Below are positions 35,756 through 48,550 of a stretch of DNA of 64,000 nucleotides, piece after piece. The notes beneath the pieces are model-generated. The model worked only from the letters and a program-made list of their open reading frames with translations. It did no database searches and was not told the origin of the DNA. Source of the stretch: Haliclona indistincta. Lineage: Eukaryota > Porifera > Demospongiae > Haplosclerida > Chalinidae. The stretch lies in the NCBI GenBank assembly GCA_964017065.1, contig OZ024787.1:2925921-2989920 (forward strand). The letters run 5' to 3'. Within the stretch, counting starts at the first letter, position 1. The number at the start of each line of letters is the position of its first letter. A program made the position numbers and the translations under genes.

Positions 35756-38700
35756 TTATGCAATATTTGAGTTAGATTGTTTTAGCAGGTGCTTGTAGTT
35801 TTCTTGGATGTGCGGTGGAAGTTTGTCGTAATTTTTTGTTCGAATTCTCAACTCCTTTATTTGGCGGTTGGCAGCAGTTTCAATCAACTGAAGCATATTA
35901 TTTGAGGCATCTTTCAACTTATCGTGATCTCTTATTCGATCAAGTTCTAGGATTTCTAGTGTTTCGTGTGACTGCACAAGGTTAGTAAGAACTGGTAGGT
36001 CATTGTCTTGAGGTTCCGCAATTGCCAGGTAGGTCAGTGAAGTAAATTTTTGAATCAATGTAGCAAGCTGGTGAAGAATATTACGTGAGATGGTGAGCTT
36101 TTTGAGTTTTTCATTCCTATCTGGAAGAAGCTCAGTTTCCATGATGATATCACCGCTAATTACCAATTGCAGTTCCTGAACCGAAGATTGTTGCAGCAGT
36201 AATGGTATAAATGTGTTAATACCCGATTCACGATAGCTATTATAGTAGAATAGTAGTCTCAATCTACTCCCTGGTGCAATAAGCTGTCGTAAGATCACTT
36301 CGTCCTCATCTTGAATATCAACATTGACTAGTTCAAGATGCCAAAGATTGCAGTATTCTCTCAAAGAAGTGATTACGTGAGAAAGGGACAAGCTGTTGTT
36401 AAGTACTTGCATACTTTGAATTCTTCCCTTTGCATCAGGAGAAGATCTAAGACCCTTCATCAGGAGATCAAGACCAGGCTCACATGCATCAATACCAATG
36501 TCAAGTCTCCATCTTTCATCAAATCGGTTGATGCAGTATCCTGTGGCATACCAGTCAAAACCCACTAATGGACAAACAGGCAATGAATCACATTCACTGT
36601 AGTCCACTTTCACACTATCCATGATGCTATGACATTCATATGTGCAATGGACCAACTGAAGAGACTTTCTAACATTCAAACATTCGGTGGCAAGCAGTCG
36701 TACTAACTCATCCTGGTGCACAGGTCGACTATCAGAATCATCATGACTACATATTCCAGCCAGAAATCTTACAACGACACTGCCATCCTTTAGCCATTTT
36801 GCCAGTTCAAAATCACTAGGATTCACAATAGCAATATAAAAGGCAGTTAAAAACTCTTGAAGAGTTAGATGGAGGAAAGAGAATGAGCACTCAGGACCTG
36901 TACTCACATTCATACTTGTAGTTTTCTTCATCATTCCAAGGTGCTCAAATTCCTCACCAAGATCAGTGAAAATATAGCTTTTCTCACGCAATCTCTCATA
37001 GGCCACCCTGGCTAGTTGAAGAAGCTGCTTGGCCACTAGAGGAGAAAGCTTGTCAATGTCTTCAGCACGTCTAAGGGAAGAAGGCATGTGGTAAGTACGT
37101 GGAACTAGATGTGTGGACACTAGATGTCTCCGAACGAGAGCACGAGTGAGAGCATCAAAGAGCTGTGTCATGGTTGTAGGGAAGGGAGTATCAGTATCGT
37201 AGCTGTCTTGGTATATCAATACTACAATGACGGTATTGAGGGGGATGTACATCATACCATATATGGGAGGATTACTGGTAATGTAAGACAGAAATCCTTC
37301 CAGGATATCCCCGCTAAACACACTCTCAGCAAACCGCTTGATATCCTCTTTAGTGAAGCCTATCACCTCAAGATGCCTGTCTATGTTATGCTGGCAGAGA
37401 CTCCAGAGGTCAGCGCTTACTGAAGGACGACTGGTAACAACAATTACAGCCTCTGGCAGTAGTCTACCCTTGAGCAGATCTATGTAGACTGAACCCTCCT
37501 GTCTCTGTTTTTGAGGAAGCTCATCGAACCCATCGCAAACTATAAGTATACCTTTTCCTCTACCTATCATAGTCAAGAGCTCATTTACTTTAGTAGTAGC
37601 ATCATACGGCAACAAATTTTCAAGACAGCATGCCTCTTGGGCCTTCTTCTCCCTCAGGCGAACAAGAATTACTAACTCATATGGCTTCACACTCTCCAAC
37701 TTTTCCCACTTGTGACACACCTCCCATGCCAGTGTGCTCTTACCGATACCTGGCGCACCCTCTATCAGGACACATCGCACTGGTGTACCAGCCTCACTGG
37801 GCTTTAAAATGTCTTTTAGTTCAATGGGAGCTTTCTTACGTAAGATCTCTTCAGTTAAACCGTGTAGACTTTTTCTAGTAAACTCATCTGCCAGCTTACT
37901 GGTGATACCCTCCTTGCTGATAACAGCTAGCTCAATGTAGTGCTTGCTAGGAGTAACGAGTAACTTATCGTCATCCGGGAGTGGCTGTTGGTAGCAGTCT
38001 TTTAGAAACCGTTTGTATTGGTCTCTGGAAATAGCTGAGGAACAGAAATCATATTTGTTAGTGTATGACTGAGTAAATCTCTACCTGTTGGTCCAGAGTG
38101 AACCGAGGATGATATAATGCTATCACTCATAGTCGGTTGTGCTGTAAAATAGTTTTAACACATTGTATCATCATGTATTATTCATTACTCACCAACTAAT
38201 GTGTCTTGTGTAGGAGGTAGTTGATTCAAAGCATCTTGAAGAAAATATTTGTTGCACTTTTCCTTTGGACCCTTCAGCCACATGGCCAGCATGTCTATCC
38301 TGCACATCTCCACCTGTCCTCTCTGGTTTTGGTCAATTGTCTTCAAATAAAAGTAATCCAAACCAAGATGAATTCCAAGAGGGAACCATTGATACACTTT
38401 ACTTAATGCTGCCACTAATATTGGCAGGTGAGAACTGTCTACAGTGGAGAGAATGAAATGATGTGCTAAAATGTAATGTACATTAATAACTACCTAGTGC
38501 GCCATTGGGAATGTTGAATAGGTCAACAGGAAGTTTTGGTTCTTCCAAAGGAGCAGAACATGGAGTATAACAGGTAGTCTGTTGTGCTGCAAAACAATTA
38601 CTTATAATTATTTAGTCATACACACGATCTCTACTTACTAGTGGAAGTACTTGGAAAGGATGAAACCGATTGCGAGGGAACGCTTACTTCAACTGTATAA

Positions 38701-39208
38701 AGACAATCATGATCATAATACGTAGTAATTTTAAGACAAATGCACACTCACCAACAAGCGTGGATCTCAGTTTGTGACAGAGTTCCTTCATAGAAGCTGA
38801 GTTGTCCGAGGAGTTGTCCTTCTCCAACTCTTCTACAAACTTGTATAAGCTCTGAGAGTCTGATAGAATTTTTGTCTCTATCGCTTCTAGGAGCTCGGCT
38901 ACTTTCTGCTGTCTGAGGATCATCAAATCACAAATCCTCATTTTTGTTTCACACGACAGTAGACCAGCGGAATTCAGTCTCTTAGAAAGTGGAGTGGGAT
39001 TCTTGATGGTTTCTAACAGGTCAGCATAATGGTTCCTAAACAAGCGGTGCTCGGCGCTCTTGTACTGCTGCTACAGTACATAATAGGCAAATTACCTTTC
39101 AGGCTTTTTATCATAAACTAGTATTCTAACTATTCTTACCTCATCCATATCAATTCCGACGTGCAAATTCAGCGTCGACGTCTTTGGATAGCTCGATCCA
39201 CCGCTCAT
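35756..39208 (-). CDS. NLR3: CARD-Death-NACHT-LRR-like receptor with intact leader
   Basis: Same exon plan as NLR1 and NLR2: 39208-39140, 39067-38752, 38692-38639, 38586-38494, 38438-38193, 38141-38085, 38034-35756. Unlike them, the first exon is open upstream of MDE and gives a 23-residue start (MSGGSSYPKTSTLNLHVGI then DMDE). CARD has HYADLLETIKNPTPLSKRL; Death has VYQWFPLGIHLGLDY and MLAMWLKG; NACHT has GAPGIGKST, LIVCDGFDELP and TSRPS. The LRR-like part differs strongly from NLR1/2 between about 36080 and 36510 (GIDACEPGLDLL, LPDRNEKLKKLTISRN), whereas the NACHT and the final 60 residues are nearly identical. The Death-exon intron lacks the foldback MITE. No lesion found. Confidence 0.88.
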
Positions 39209-39831
39209 AACAAACTCAAAATCAACAAAAAATTCTTAAAATTCCATACGAACGGCTCCACGCTCAGATCGTAAACACCTCCACTCTCCGGCATTCCGGA
39301 AATAGTCTACTTGTCATCCGCCCACCTCCACGCTCATGCCAGAAATCTCAGTCACAGGCCGGAAGCTTCTATACAGCTCCACCAAAGGTAACACAGAGGG
39401 CACTATCTGGAGATTGCTAGGAAGATAGCTGATGCTCCATGCTTCTGATGCTGGCGCTGCCGTTTAGCAGTCTCCATCACGTGTAAGCACCCAACAGTGT
39501 GCGAAATATAATTATAAATACCAATGTGTTACTGTAGTGCAAGTTTTGTGTATGCTGTGCGTATGTTGTGTGTACGTGCGTGCATAGATAATAAAGTAAT
39601 TCAGAACTCCCCAATGTCAAAATGCAATGTGTGCATGTACTATGTACATCACGCATACTGCATAGAGTGAGGTTTATAGATGCCTAGTCGATGTGTAGGC
39701 ATTAGAGGGTTAAGCATTTTGTTTGTAGGTCATTATGTGTGTCATCAATAGCATGCATGACTATGTCTTATCCCTGTCTCTTCCTCTTCTATCTATCTAC
39801 CTATCTATCTGTCTGTCTGTCTCTCTGTCTC

Positions 39832-39876
<45 letters not shown>

Positions 39877-41548
39877 ATAACGGTCTGTCTGTCACACTCT
39901 CTCTTCAATGACCAGTTGATATAGCATTTATGTGTCGCAGGGATGCTGGTCTCTATTGGTCTTGCATTCTATGCTTGCAGTGCTGTGTTGATGTAATACC
40001 CAATAGCTAAACCACAAACCAACAACAAAGTCACTACGGAGTCTTGACAGCAGTTGAGAACAACTCACAATCGAGCAGGTGATCTACTGAAATTGACAGC
40101 TACTGCTTGCTAGACACTGCCATATACATGCATGAACTTAATTATGTGGTTGGTGCCCTGAACTGTTCATGCCTATAGCAGATGGCTTCACCAATAGCTG
40201 AACCTTGATCTATAGTTTCTGTTGATTTGACATGGATTGTCAGCTAGGGCGGCACGGATAGTGGTCAGGGTACTTGTCATCATGGAATCCGTAGCCATCA
40301 AGGAGTTAAGTCATCGCTCTCCCTCTTCTCTCTCCTCTCTCCCCTCTCTGTCTCATTGTCTTTGCCCATCTCTGTATTTTCATCTGTCTCTTACTCTATA
40401 GCTCTCTCCAAATCTGTCTGCCATTCATCTCTTTCACTCTCTATACGCAAAAGCAATATGTGTGTGCACGTGTGTGAGTGTGCATGAGTGTGTACAGATG
40501 TAGTACAGATGTATCACATTACTATAGCATGTGAGACATTGCTTTGAGTTTGACAAACATGAATCAAACGACCTGTACGTGAACTATATCTGTGACGTAG
40601 TTCGTCCTGTGTAGCAGGTCAGCTTTGAGTTAGTGCATAGTGCAATGAATATTCCTGTCTCCATGCAATAAGGATAGAGGATGAGTTTATCGCTATGTAT
40701 GCATAATCAAGAAACCAATTGAACAACATTGTGCTTTTAGTTTATAAAAATTAAAAAATAATCATTATTTCATAATTTGTTGCTTTTGTTTCTGTCCTAT
40801 TATTTTTCCATAATGCACGTGCCTGTGTGGGGTAATAACTGGGATGTTGCGCAGAGGACATTTTAGCGGCTTGTCTAATCGAATCGCCGTTGTAGATTCC
40901 CTGCTACCTGTTACACGCTTTGATCATTTTGTCTAACTTCAGCGTTCCCAGTGGACAGCAAAGTTTCAGCAGGTAACTAGTATGCAATCAAGAGAGTGAT
41001 CACCTTAGAGCCAACGGATGCACCTACCTCATGGCGAAATAGTTTATCCAGGCATCTGTAGTGTTGCAGTAGCTGAGCTCAATACCGAAATCATTCCGAA
41101 TTACCTGGTATTTTGAATTATCCTACGTGCATGCTTAACTTTTCCCTTGTCTCATCAATAATACAATTTTTCAAGTAGAATAAACAATTCACCTAGCTAC
41201 TCCTTAAAATATTTACTATGGCTTAATGTTTTTTTGTGAACATCCGAGAGTAAAACAGCTCTGAACATTATCATACTGAACATCTGTTACATGTTTGCAA
41301 GTATGTATTTCAGCAATTTAGTGGATAGCTTTACCATAAAAATCAGCACTTAAATGTAGTCACTAAACTTAATACATCATAAGATGCAGCATTCAAATCA
41401 TTATGATTATTATTGGTAGCACAATGTTTTGGTGACTGATAACAGCACTAATCAAGGAGAACACATATCTATCACTAACTATCTCTCACTAAACATACCA
41501 TCGTATCGCTACGTACTACTACAGTGCTGCACTGGTATGGTAGGTAGT
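39209..41548. other. Duplicated spacer upstream of NLR3
   Basis: Paralogue of 20423-22727 with the same order: leader remnants, TCTG microsatellite (39789-39875), the CGCAG/GGATGCTGGTC possible exon near 39945, CTCT-rich tract, and long AT-rich sequence up to the 28-bp array. No supported gene. Confidence 0.6.
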
Positions 41549-42050
41549 GTCAATGTATGTGAACCAGGCTTATCGTGTCACTGTATGGGAACCAGGCTTA
41601 TCGTGTCACTATATGGGAACCAGGCTTATCGTGTCACTATATGGGAACCAGGCTTATTGTGTCACTATAATAAAAAATTATGTGAACCAGGCTTATCGTG
41701 TCACTGTATGGGAACCAGGCTTATCGTGTCACTATTATGAGAACCAGGCTTATTGTGTCACTATAATATGTGAACCAGGCTTATCGTTCGTGTCACTGTA
41801 TGGGAACATGCTTATCGTGTCACTGTATGTGAACCAGGCTTATCGTGTCACTATATGGGAACCAGGCTTATCGTGTCGCTATATGGGAACCAGGCTTATT
41901 GTGTCACTGTATGGGAACCAGGCTTATCGTGTCACTATATGGGAACCAGGCTTATCGTGTCACTGTATGCGAACCAGGCTTATTGTGTCACTATAATATG
42001 GGAACCAGGCTTATTGTGTCACTGTATGGGAACCAGTCTTATTGTGTCAT
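41549..42050. repeat. 28-bp minisatellite, array 4
   Basis: About 17 units of the GGCTTATCGTGTCACTGTAT / GGGAACCA repeat with several interruptions (for example CACTATAATAAAAAATTATG near 41661). It precedes arrestin pseudocopy 3. Confidence 0.95.
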
Positions 42051-42189
42051 GCGTTTGAAAAACATAGTATCAAGTAGCGAAACACTAATGCTGATAATAA
42101 TTATTATTAGTATTTTTTGTATCTGAATACTACTGAAATGTTACCTTACTTACTCGCTGTCAAAATTTTATATTTGTCTGTCCTGCAGT

Positions 42190-42285
42190 GTCGTTATTTT
42201 GTTGATGTTGATGTCCATGTGCCGTGGTCACCTGACGTTGAGGTTCAACAAGCTGTATTGATCAACCCTCCAAAGAAAATAGTGG
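42190..42285 (+). pseudogene. Arrestin-exon pseudocopy 3
   Basis: A single copied exon reading CRYFVDVDVHVPWSPDVEV and INPPKKIV, preceded by TCCTGCAG. The following exon is only a GTGTGAACGTTGGA remnant joined to receptor-2 3' flank, the same breakpoint as at 24320-24360. Confidence 0.85.
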
Positions 42286-42677
42286 TCATGCAGTGATCAT
42301 GTGACTGGAGTAATCTGATTGCTCACCTTGCATTCTTTTACCATCAGTGTGAACGTTGGACTCTTGTTAGCACAGTTACGTATGTACGTATGTTCTCAGC
42401 AACCTAACAGACAGTACTAGCATTATTTGATGACCCTGCACTGTTATTGTTTTCCAGCATCAATGATCCAATGTTTTCCACTGTTACGTACATGCATGCA
42501 GTCAATCGTGTTAGCTTCCATGTTGGTCCTTGTTGGTTTACATTGCTGATACAAATTTTGCATACATGTACATCCTCTCTTGTTTGAATAAACATGTTAA
42601 CTACAAATATACTCGACAGAATATGATACAGCATGCAGGTCTGTACACACTAGTATGTATACTGTTATTATGTACAG
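42286..42677. other. Receptor 2 3' flank
   Basis: Paralogous to 24277-24693; presumed 3' UTR and downstream sequence of receptor 2. No ORF of note. Confidence 0.6.
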
Positions 42678-45600
42678 CTATTTGTGGATGGCATATGCAG
42701 GGTTTTGATAGAAAGTCACTTCCTTGTTGTCATGGTCTATAACTTCATACACGGCCTCTGGTATTTTCTCAGCATTCTCCATTTCACACATTTTCTCCGT
42801 AGGTTCTATTTCATGAGCTACTCGTAGATTCTTCTTCTGAACTTTTACTTTTAGAAGCCTCTTCATTACCAAGAAGCACAACAGAGAACTGAGCACAAAT
42901 GTGCAAACACAGGTGAATAAAAATGTAGCCACCACTGATATGATAAGTAGTGAAAAGCTACTGATAACGGCAGTATCTTGTGTTGAAGATGAGCGTAATG
43001 GTATTTGTGATGGTGATGATGCTGTAAAAAAATCAACAGTAATTCAGGCATAGTTAGTTGACTTTAATACCAAATAGTTGTGCAAGACATCTCTTGTTGT
43101 TATTAGTGCTTGTTCCAACTACAGTACTAGCTGACACTGTGATCCAATAGGTTAGTACAGAGCTTAACCCATCCAATACTGCTCTAGTAGAGTTAGCACC
43201 TACAGTCACACGTAATGTTCCTCCTGCTTGACGCCTCTTCTGAGAACTAGCATGCTCTGCAGTCACTGTGTAGTGAGTGATGAATCCACGTGCTTCCTCC
43301 AGACTGAGTGGCTTCCATCTCACTTCAATTTGAGTAGAGGTTAGTCTCATGATCTGAACATCACGAGGACCAGTAATAGGTACTGCATTATAATAGCAAT
43401 TATTACTGAAAGACGACTATAGTGACAGTTACATACTTCCTTGTAATGTGAAGGTAACTTTTGTTCGAAATTCTCCATTTCCTTGACTTGTCAATGCAGC
43501 AACAGACACATAGTAGGGCACAAAGTGACCTACAAATAGAGTGTGTAACTATTAGAGTGAAATGTACACATAAATTCCTTACTAAGGTTTGACAGAGTTA
43601 TTGTATTATTTTTAATATTCGGAATCAAGTATACAATGGATGATGATGTTGATACATTGAGCAGATATCCAGTGATTATTCCATTTGGTACTGGAGGCGG
43701 ATCCCACTGTACTATTAGATCTGTGTATTGATTTCCTGGATTTAGCACTATGACTTTCTCAATCTTTCCTGGAACTTTTTAGAACATTAATAATTCATGT
43801 GATGTTGTGCATGGATGTTGCTTACTACTTTCTTTAGTGGTCACATTGGTAGTTGCTGCAGGTCCTCCTCCAACACTGTTGTGAGCAGTGATGTTACAGG
43901 AGTAGTTAGTGTATGGTAGGAGTCCAGTCAGTGTGGTTGTCAACTGTGAGCTCTTTACAATCCAGTTGATTATCTGATTACCGCCAGAACACTGGAGTCG
44001 GTACTCAGTGATCACTCCAGCTGGAGCACTCCAGCTAACAGTAATTGAAGTTGAGTTATCAGCAATACTCATAACCTGACAAGGTGGTCCTGCAGTGACT
44101 GTACAACACAGAATTTATCATAGGAATTTTGGAAATCAAATGGATATTAGGGAGACACGGTAGTGTCTCCCTATGTAGGGATGAACGAGAAAACAAGATG
44201 GCGGCTACATACAATGTATTAGCGTTCAAGCGCTGATATTTCGCCTGGTGTTGAATTTTAGACGTCTTTAGACACTTAGATCTGCTCTCTGGCGTTGCCC
44301 CATCTTACAGTAGCAAGGAGATTGCTCGAAGTTGTTACTAAAGTGACGAACCTGTAAACGGTGAAAATCGAGTTTCGTCATCTTCGTTTTCTTCTTTCTT
44401 TCTTTCTTCTTTCTTTCTTCTTTCTTCAACTCGCCTAGCGCCTTTACGCGAGCAGTGCCGAGACCAAAACATCCACGAACAGTCGTGAAATTCTCCTGGC
44501 ATGTGCCTTTTGAGCTTTGTTTTTAGCGTAACGGCGATCTAAGTTCCGCGATTTCTCGATCGTGATCCATTGTCAGCTTAGTGTTAGACGCCATTATTGT
44601 GATTGCGCAATACGCACGTGACCAATTAGCAATGGGTAGTGCACGTGACCAAGCAGCTAAAGTATCGCTGCGCCGTGTGGATGATTGGATCACTATCACG
44701 GAGAACACACACCCGGCATTTGTCTGGAGTCTTCGAAGAACGGTAAGCTCGTGTAGGATCGCCATTCTGCACTTGCCAGATAGTTATAACCGCCGTGTAG
44801 ATCTACAAGCAAGTGTGGGCGGGGCTCGTATGCACTGCATACATGCGTAGGCGACTAGGCAGACCTGATACTAGGCAGACCTGATATATGATTTTAGCTA
44901 CAAGTTTAAGAAAAGCCATCAACAACAGGAATACTAAACTAATGGTGGAAACAAAGACTTCTCCGTACATGCATGATATTGAACTGCACTTCACTAAAAA
45001 GAAAAAAGGACACAAACAAGAAATTAAAAAGATTTCTATCGAAATCAAAAGGATGTAGTGATGAAGAAATCTACCACTGGTTCACAATGTAAACCAACAA
45101 GGAACAAGCATAGAATGGTAACACGATTGACTTGCTAACAGACCATAGATCCCTACATCTGTGGCTGTACATAAGATCAATATTTTGTCACAAGCTGAAT
45201 TCTTTTCAAAGTGTCAGTCAACAGTAAATAGCTTAACTAGCTATAGTCTGGCCACAGCAGCCACTGATGTAGGGATCTATGGTCTGTTAGCAAGTCAATC
45301 GTGTTACCATTCTATGCTTGTTCCTTGTTGGTTTACATTGTGAACCAGTGGTAGATTTCTTCATCACTACATCCTTTTGATTTCGATAGAAATCTTTTTA
45401 ATTTCTTGTAAGAATGATAGATCAGTAAAAAATGTCACTTGTGCAACAAGGGTGTAACACAGAATTAATTAATACATGCTAATGTACCGCAAGATACGGC
45501 TGCTGTTGACTGTGGTGCATTATTGAGTTATATCTACGTACACAATACAATTAAGCAACAACCTAGGCCTGTGTACAGCCACTGAACAGATGAACATGTA

Positions 45601-46924
45601 CATGCATGTAGATCTAAAGATGCAAATCAATAATTGCCATTCTATGATACGTACTGTTGTACTAAGTGTAAAGTCATTGAAATTACCAATTACAACTAAG
45701 GAGCATACAGATTGCAATTAAGGTATGGCTAGTGTTTGGGGAGTTTTTTGTTCGTTGCAGTTTGACACTATAGAAATGCAAGATTCAATTCCTGATGTCA
45801 TTCAAAAAAGTAATGTATTGGAATGAGCATTTTTAACACAAAATTTAAATCTTCACACTCGTTCTTGTTGCAAAATTGCACTTAAAAATAAATTATAGCT
45901 TTTTCAAATACCGGCCATAAGGATTACTGACTTCAACCACTGCAGATACTAACCATTGTTGCTGATTTGATAAACAATATTGCTCCAGTTACTGGATGGA
46001 GTGATTTTTGTATTAATGCAGGCAATGTCATTTACACTTGATGTGTAGGAGAGAGGATGCTCAGCATAGAAGTTAGAAGAGGCGCTGAATCCAATGCTAG
46101 CACTATATCGTATCCAGTTTAGTTTTCCACATTCATATGTATAAATCACATACGATACTATACCATCAGTCGCCAGCACAGCTTGAAATGTATTGGTCTA
46201 CAATTTAAGTACAAAATTAGTTAATAATAATAAATTAATACATACCAGAACACAACCAGGATTTACAATTGGACACGTTTCAATCCAGCGCACTGCTAAA
46301 ATCCAACTAGCTTTAAAAACTGCACCATTTAACAAAGTATCAGTGACATAACCATTAACAATATTGAATATAGCGAGACTGTTATGAGACTCCTGGCCTT
46401 GAATCAGAGCAGCATACAAGATTAATCCTCTATCTCTAAGATCGATATCATCCCAGTATGGAGCTATCACCTTTTGGGCAATAGGAAACTGCCTTGGTCT
46501 GTATCCAGTAAATGGAGCTTCAAAACTGATGAGTCCATTACTTGAAATCTATACATTGTGCCAGGATCAACCTAATTTTGAAAATAATAAAGTTTGTAAC
46601 TCACATAAACACTCGTTTCAGTACTACTGCCGAAGGGAAACAGAAGAGGGCAGCTTGGTAACGCACTGAGATTTACATGTACAGCCTGATCATCAACTCC
46701 AAAAAACCTGCCTGCCCCAGGTACTCGGGATTCATCTCCCAAGTCAAGAAACGATAGCTCAGATCCTTTGCCATTCATAATAATAATAATATAGACTCAA
46801 AACAACACTCCATGAACCATGATTATGCATGCAACTCACCAATGCTCAAGGGCAGGATATACATAGCCATCAGAAACATAGAAGTGACCATCGACAAGCC
46901 AAAAACGTTCAACGACTGAAACAT
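42678..46924 (-). CDS. Receptor 2: NIDO-FN3-TM receptor (intact)
   Basis: Nine exons with consistent phases: 46924-46840, 46765-46605, 46548-46246, 46197-45954, 44098-43826, 43774-43583, 43529-43437, 43382-43071, 43021-42678; about 670 residues. Signal peptide MFQSLNVFGLSMVTSMFLMA; NIDO domain with GSELSFLDLGDESRVPG, VIAPYWDDIDL, ILAVRWIETCP and VIYTYECGKLNW; three FN3 domains (VSWSAPAGVITEYRL, VQWDPPPVPNGIITGY, VRWKPLSLEEARGFITHY); an RRQAG patch before GGTLRV; TM helix ending VLSSLLCFLVMKR; tail with EAVYEVIDHDNKEV and terminal QNPAYAIHK. It is the only one of the three receptors without a lesion. A 1.26-kb transposon sits in intron 4. Role inferred: cell-surface adhesion or recognition protein with a phosphotyrosine/PTB-type tail. 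Confidence 0.88.
44153..45412. mobile_element. Compound foldback element, copy B, in receptor 2 intron
   Basis: Reverse-orientation copy of 2151-3690. It starts TAGGGAGACACGGTAGTGTC and includes a TTTC/TTC microsatellite (44386-44425) and a CATGCGTAGGCGAC region. It ends in a foldback whose arms (45019-45160 and 45260-45405) share GATTTCTATCGAAATCAAAA and GATCCCTACATC. Receptors 1 and 3 lack it in the equivalent intron, giving a clean empty site around ATCAAATGGAT. Confidence 0.85.
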
Positions 46925-47248
46925 TTTGATACACAATGAATAATAGGGCTAGGGACGCTTGTGACTGGCTTACTGACCGTTAAAAGAAATATTTACAGGC
47001 TCATTGACAAAAACAAGACGCTGATAATCAATTATTTTGCAAGCGTGTGTTACGTATCAACAATAATATCAATTCAACTGAACTTATTGACAGAACCAGA
47101 AGAATAACAGAAGGGCAGAATGGCACATTGCTATGTAAACAAGTGATGCCAACTATTGCGCAATAATGGTTCTCAGTTAATGCACTGCTCCTCTGTTCTT
47201 ATAGTTGTGTACATGTAGGTTCACCGCTCTGCTACTACTCTGCAGAGG

Positions 47249-47337
47249 TAGGAGGAGCTCGTCGTTTTCAGCGCATGCGTGGGTGAGCTAAAAATTAGAA
47301 ACGCCTACACGTACACACTGGGCGTGGTGCTCGATCG
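47249..47337. promoter_or_regulatory. Conserved promoter-like block, copy 2
   Basis: GGAGGAGCTCGT, GCGCATGCGTGGGTGAGC and GGGCGTGG in the same order as at 27620 and 59187. Positioned about 300-400 bp upstream of the receptor 2 ATG on the opposite strand. Confidence 0.5.
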
Positions 47338-47570
47338 TAACTCGCTAATAGTCTCGGCTTCTCCAGTTCCTCTGGTCATCTATCAAGGTACTGTGGTAAT
47401 ATCGTCCTAATAGCGACAGCTACGTGTTTCTGTCTTATTGCAGGCCTCTCTGTTAACAACTTGACAGTGACACAGGTCACACAGCTAGCTAGGTAACTGG
47501 TCAAATCGTCTGTGGTCGACAGCTAGGAGTAAGGACTTGGCTGTTAAAGCTGTATAGATTAAGGTATTAA

Positions 47571-48332
47571 TTAACCCTTTAGGGCCTATAGCGGCTTTAG
47601 CCGTCATAATTGACTCCACCTACTGTAGACGTCATAAATAGTGTGAAAAGTGCTCTAGAAAGGTCAAATAAAGTTTAATTGCAAAAGCTAACTTTACCTG
47701 AAAAAACCCACTGTTTTTCGCCGCCCCCCCCACTAAAATATATAGAATGGGGGGTTTTTAAAGGGGGGTGTCCCCCCTTTACAGTGCTATCAACTCTCAC
47801 GCAACTTGCGTGAGACTCACGCATTCAAGCTTTAAAATTTCCGTATAACAGCCAAAGATCTCCGTATAACAGCAGATATTTCCGTAAACTACGAAATCTC
47901 ACGCATTTGAGCTACATTTGGTTGAGGTCTCTGCCTTTAACCTGGGGTTCGAAGAGGCGGAGCCCCTCGCCGCTTTCGGCATTTTTGGGGCTTCAGGATG
48001 CCCGGAAATGCATACTTGGGCATAGAATATGGTCTAAACTATGCTGTTTGCTCACCTGGACACCACCAGGTTTTTGTATCAGTCACCAGGGCTAAACGAA
48101 GACCAAAATTGGCTGAAAAATGACGATGTCACAGCACTTAAGCGGCTTCAGTTCCGAAGTGGGAGTGGCCAACTCAGAGTTTAGTACATGGTCGTAAACT
48201 TTGACATGCCAGGAAAAAACAGTGCTAGTTTGGAACAGCTAGCGTACTGCATGTTGTAGAAATCGCAAGACAAACTGTCAGTTTAGAGCAAGCCGAATTT
48301 TCGTCAAAATAATTCACTCACTAAAGAGTTAA
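47571..48332. mobile_element. piggyBac-like MITE between receptor 2 and ankyrin-Roc 2
   Basis: Begins TTAACCCTTTAGGG and ends ACTAAAGAGTTAA, with TTAA at both borders and CCCTTTAG / CTAAAGAG imperfect inverted termini. Absent from the other two spacers at the AATACCTCTAAGC landmark. It includes a C8 run and a GGGGTTTTTAAAGGGG hairpin; no transposase. Confidence 0.65.
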
Positions 48333-48519
48333 TTTAATACCTCTAAGCTAAGGTCTGCATGTTGTACTAGTCTCTCAGAATAAAATGTTTGAATTTTGCC
48401 GGTTGGCATTCAAAATTAATGTTTTTGAAGTTAAATTTGATGATCAGTACTTTCTAGAAAATGTATTTTTTAACCAGCAATCAGTTCTACAGTGGTCAAT
48501 GCTAGAACTAGTATTGTTA

Positions 48520-48550
48520 CCAATAATAGCAAAAGTGTGCTATTATTAGT
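48520..48550. repeat. Conserved hairpin, copy 2
   Basis: CAATAATAGCA and TGCTATTATTAG with a short loop, homologous to 28611-28642. Confidence 0.55.

Noticed and set aside
35756..37780. NLR ORFs beginning MRCVLIEG as complete proteins
   Set aside because: The apparent start is an internal GTG; homologous sequence upstream (YKQFLKDCYRQPLP region and the CARD and Death exons) is open and joined by good splice sites.
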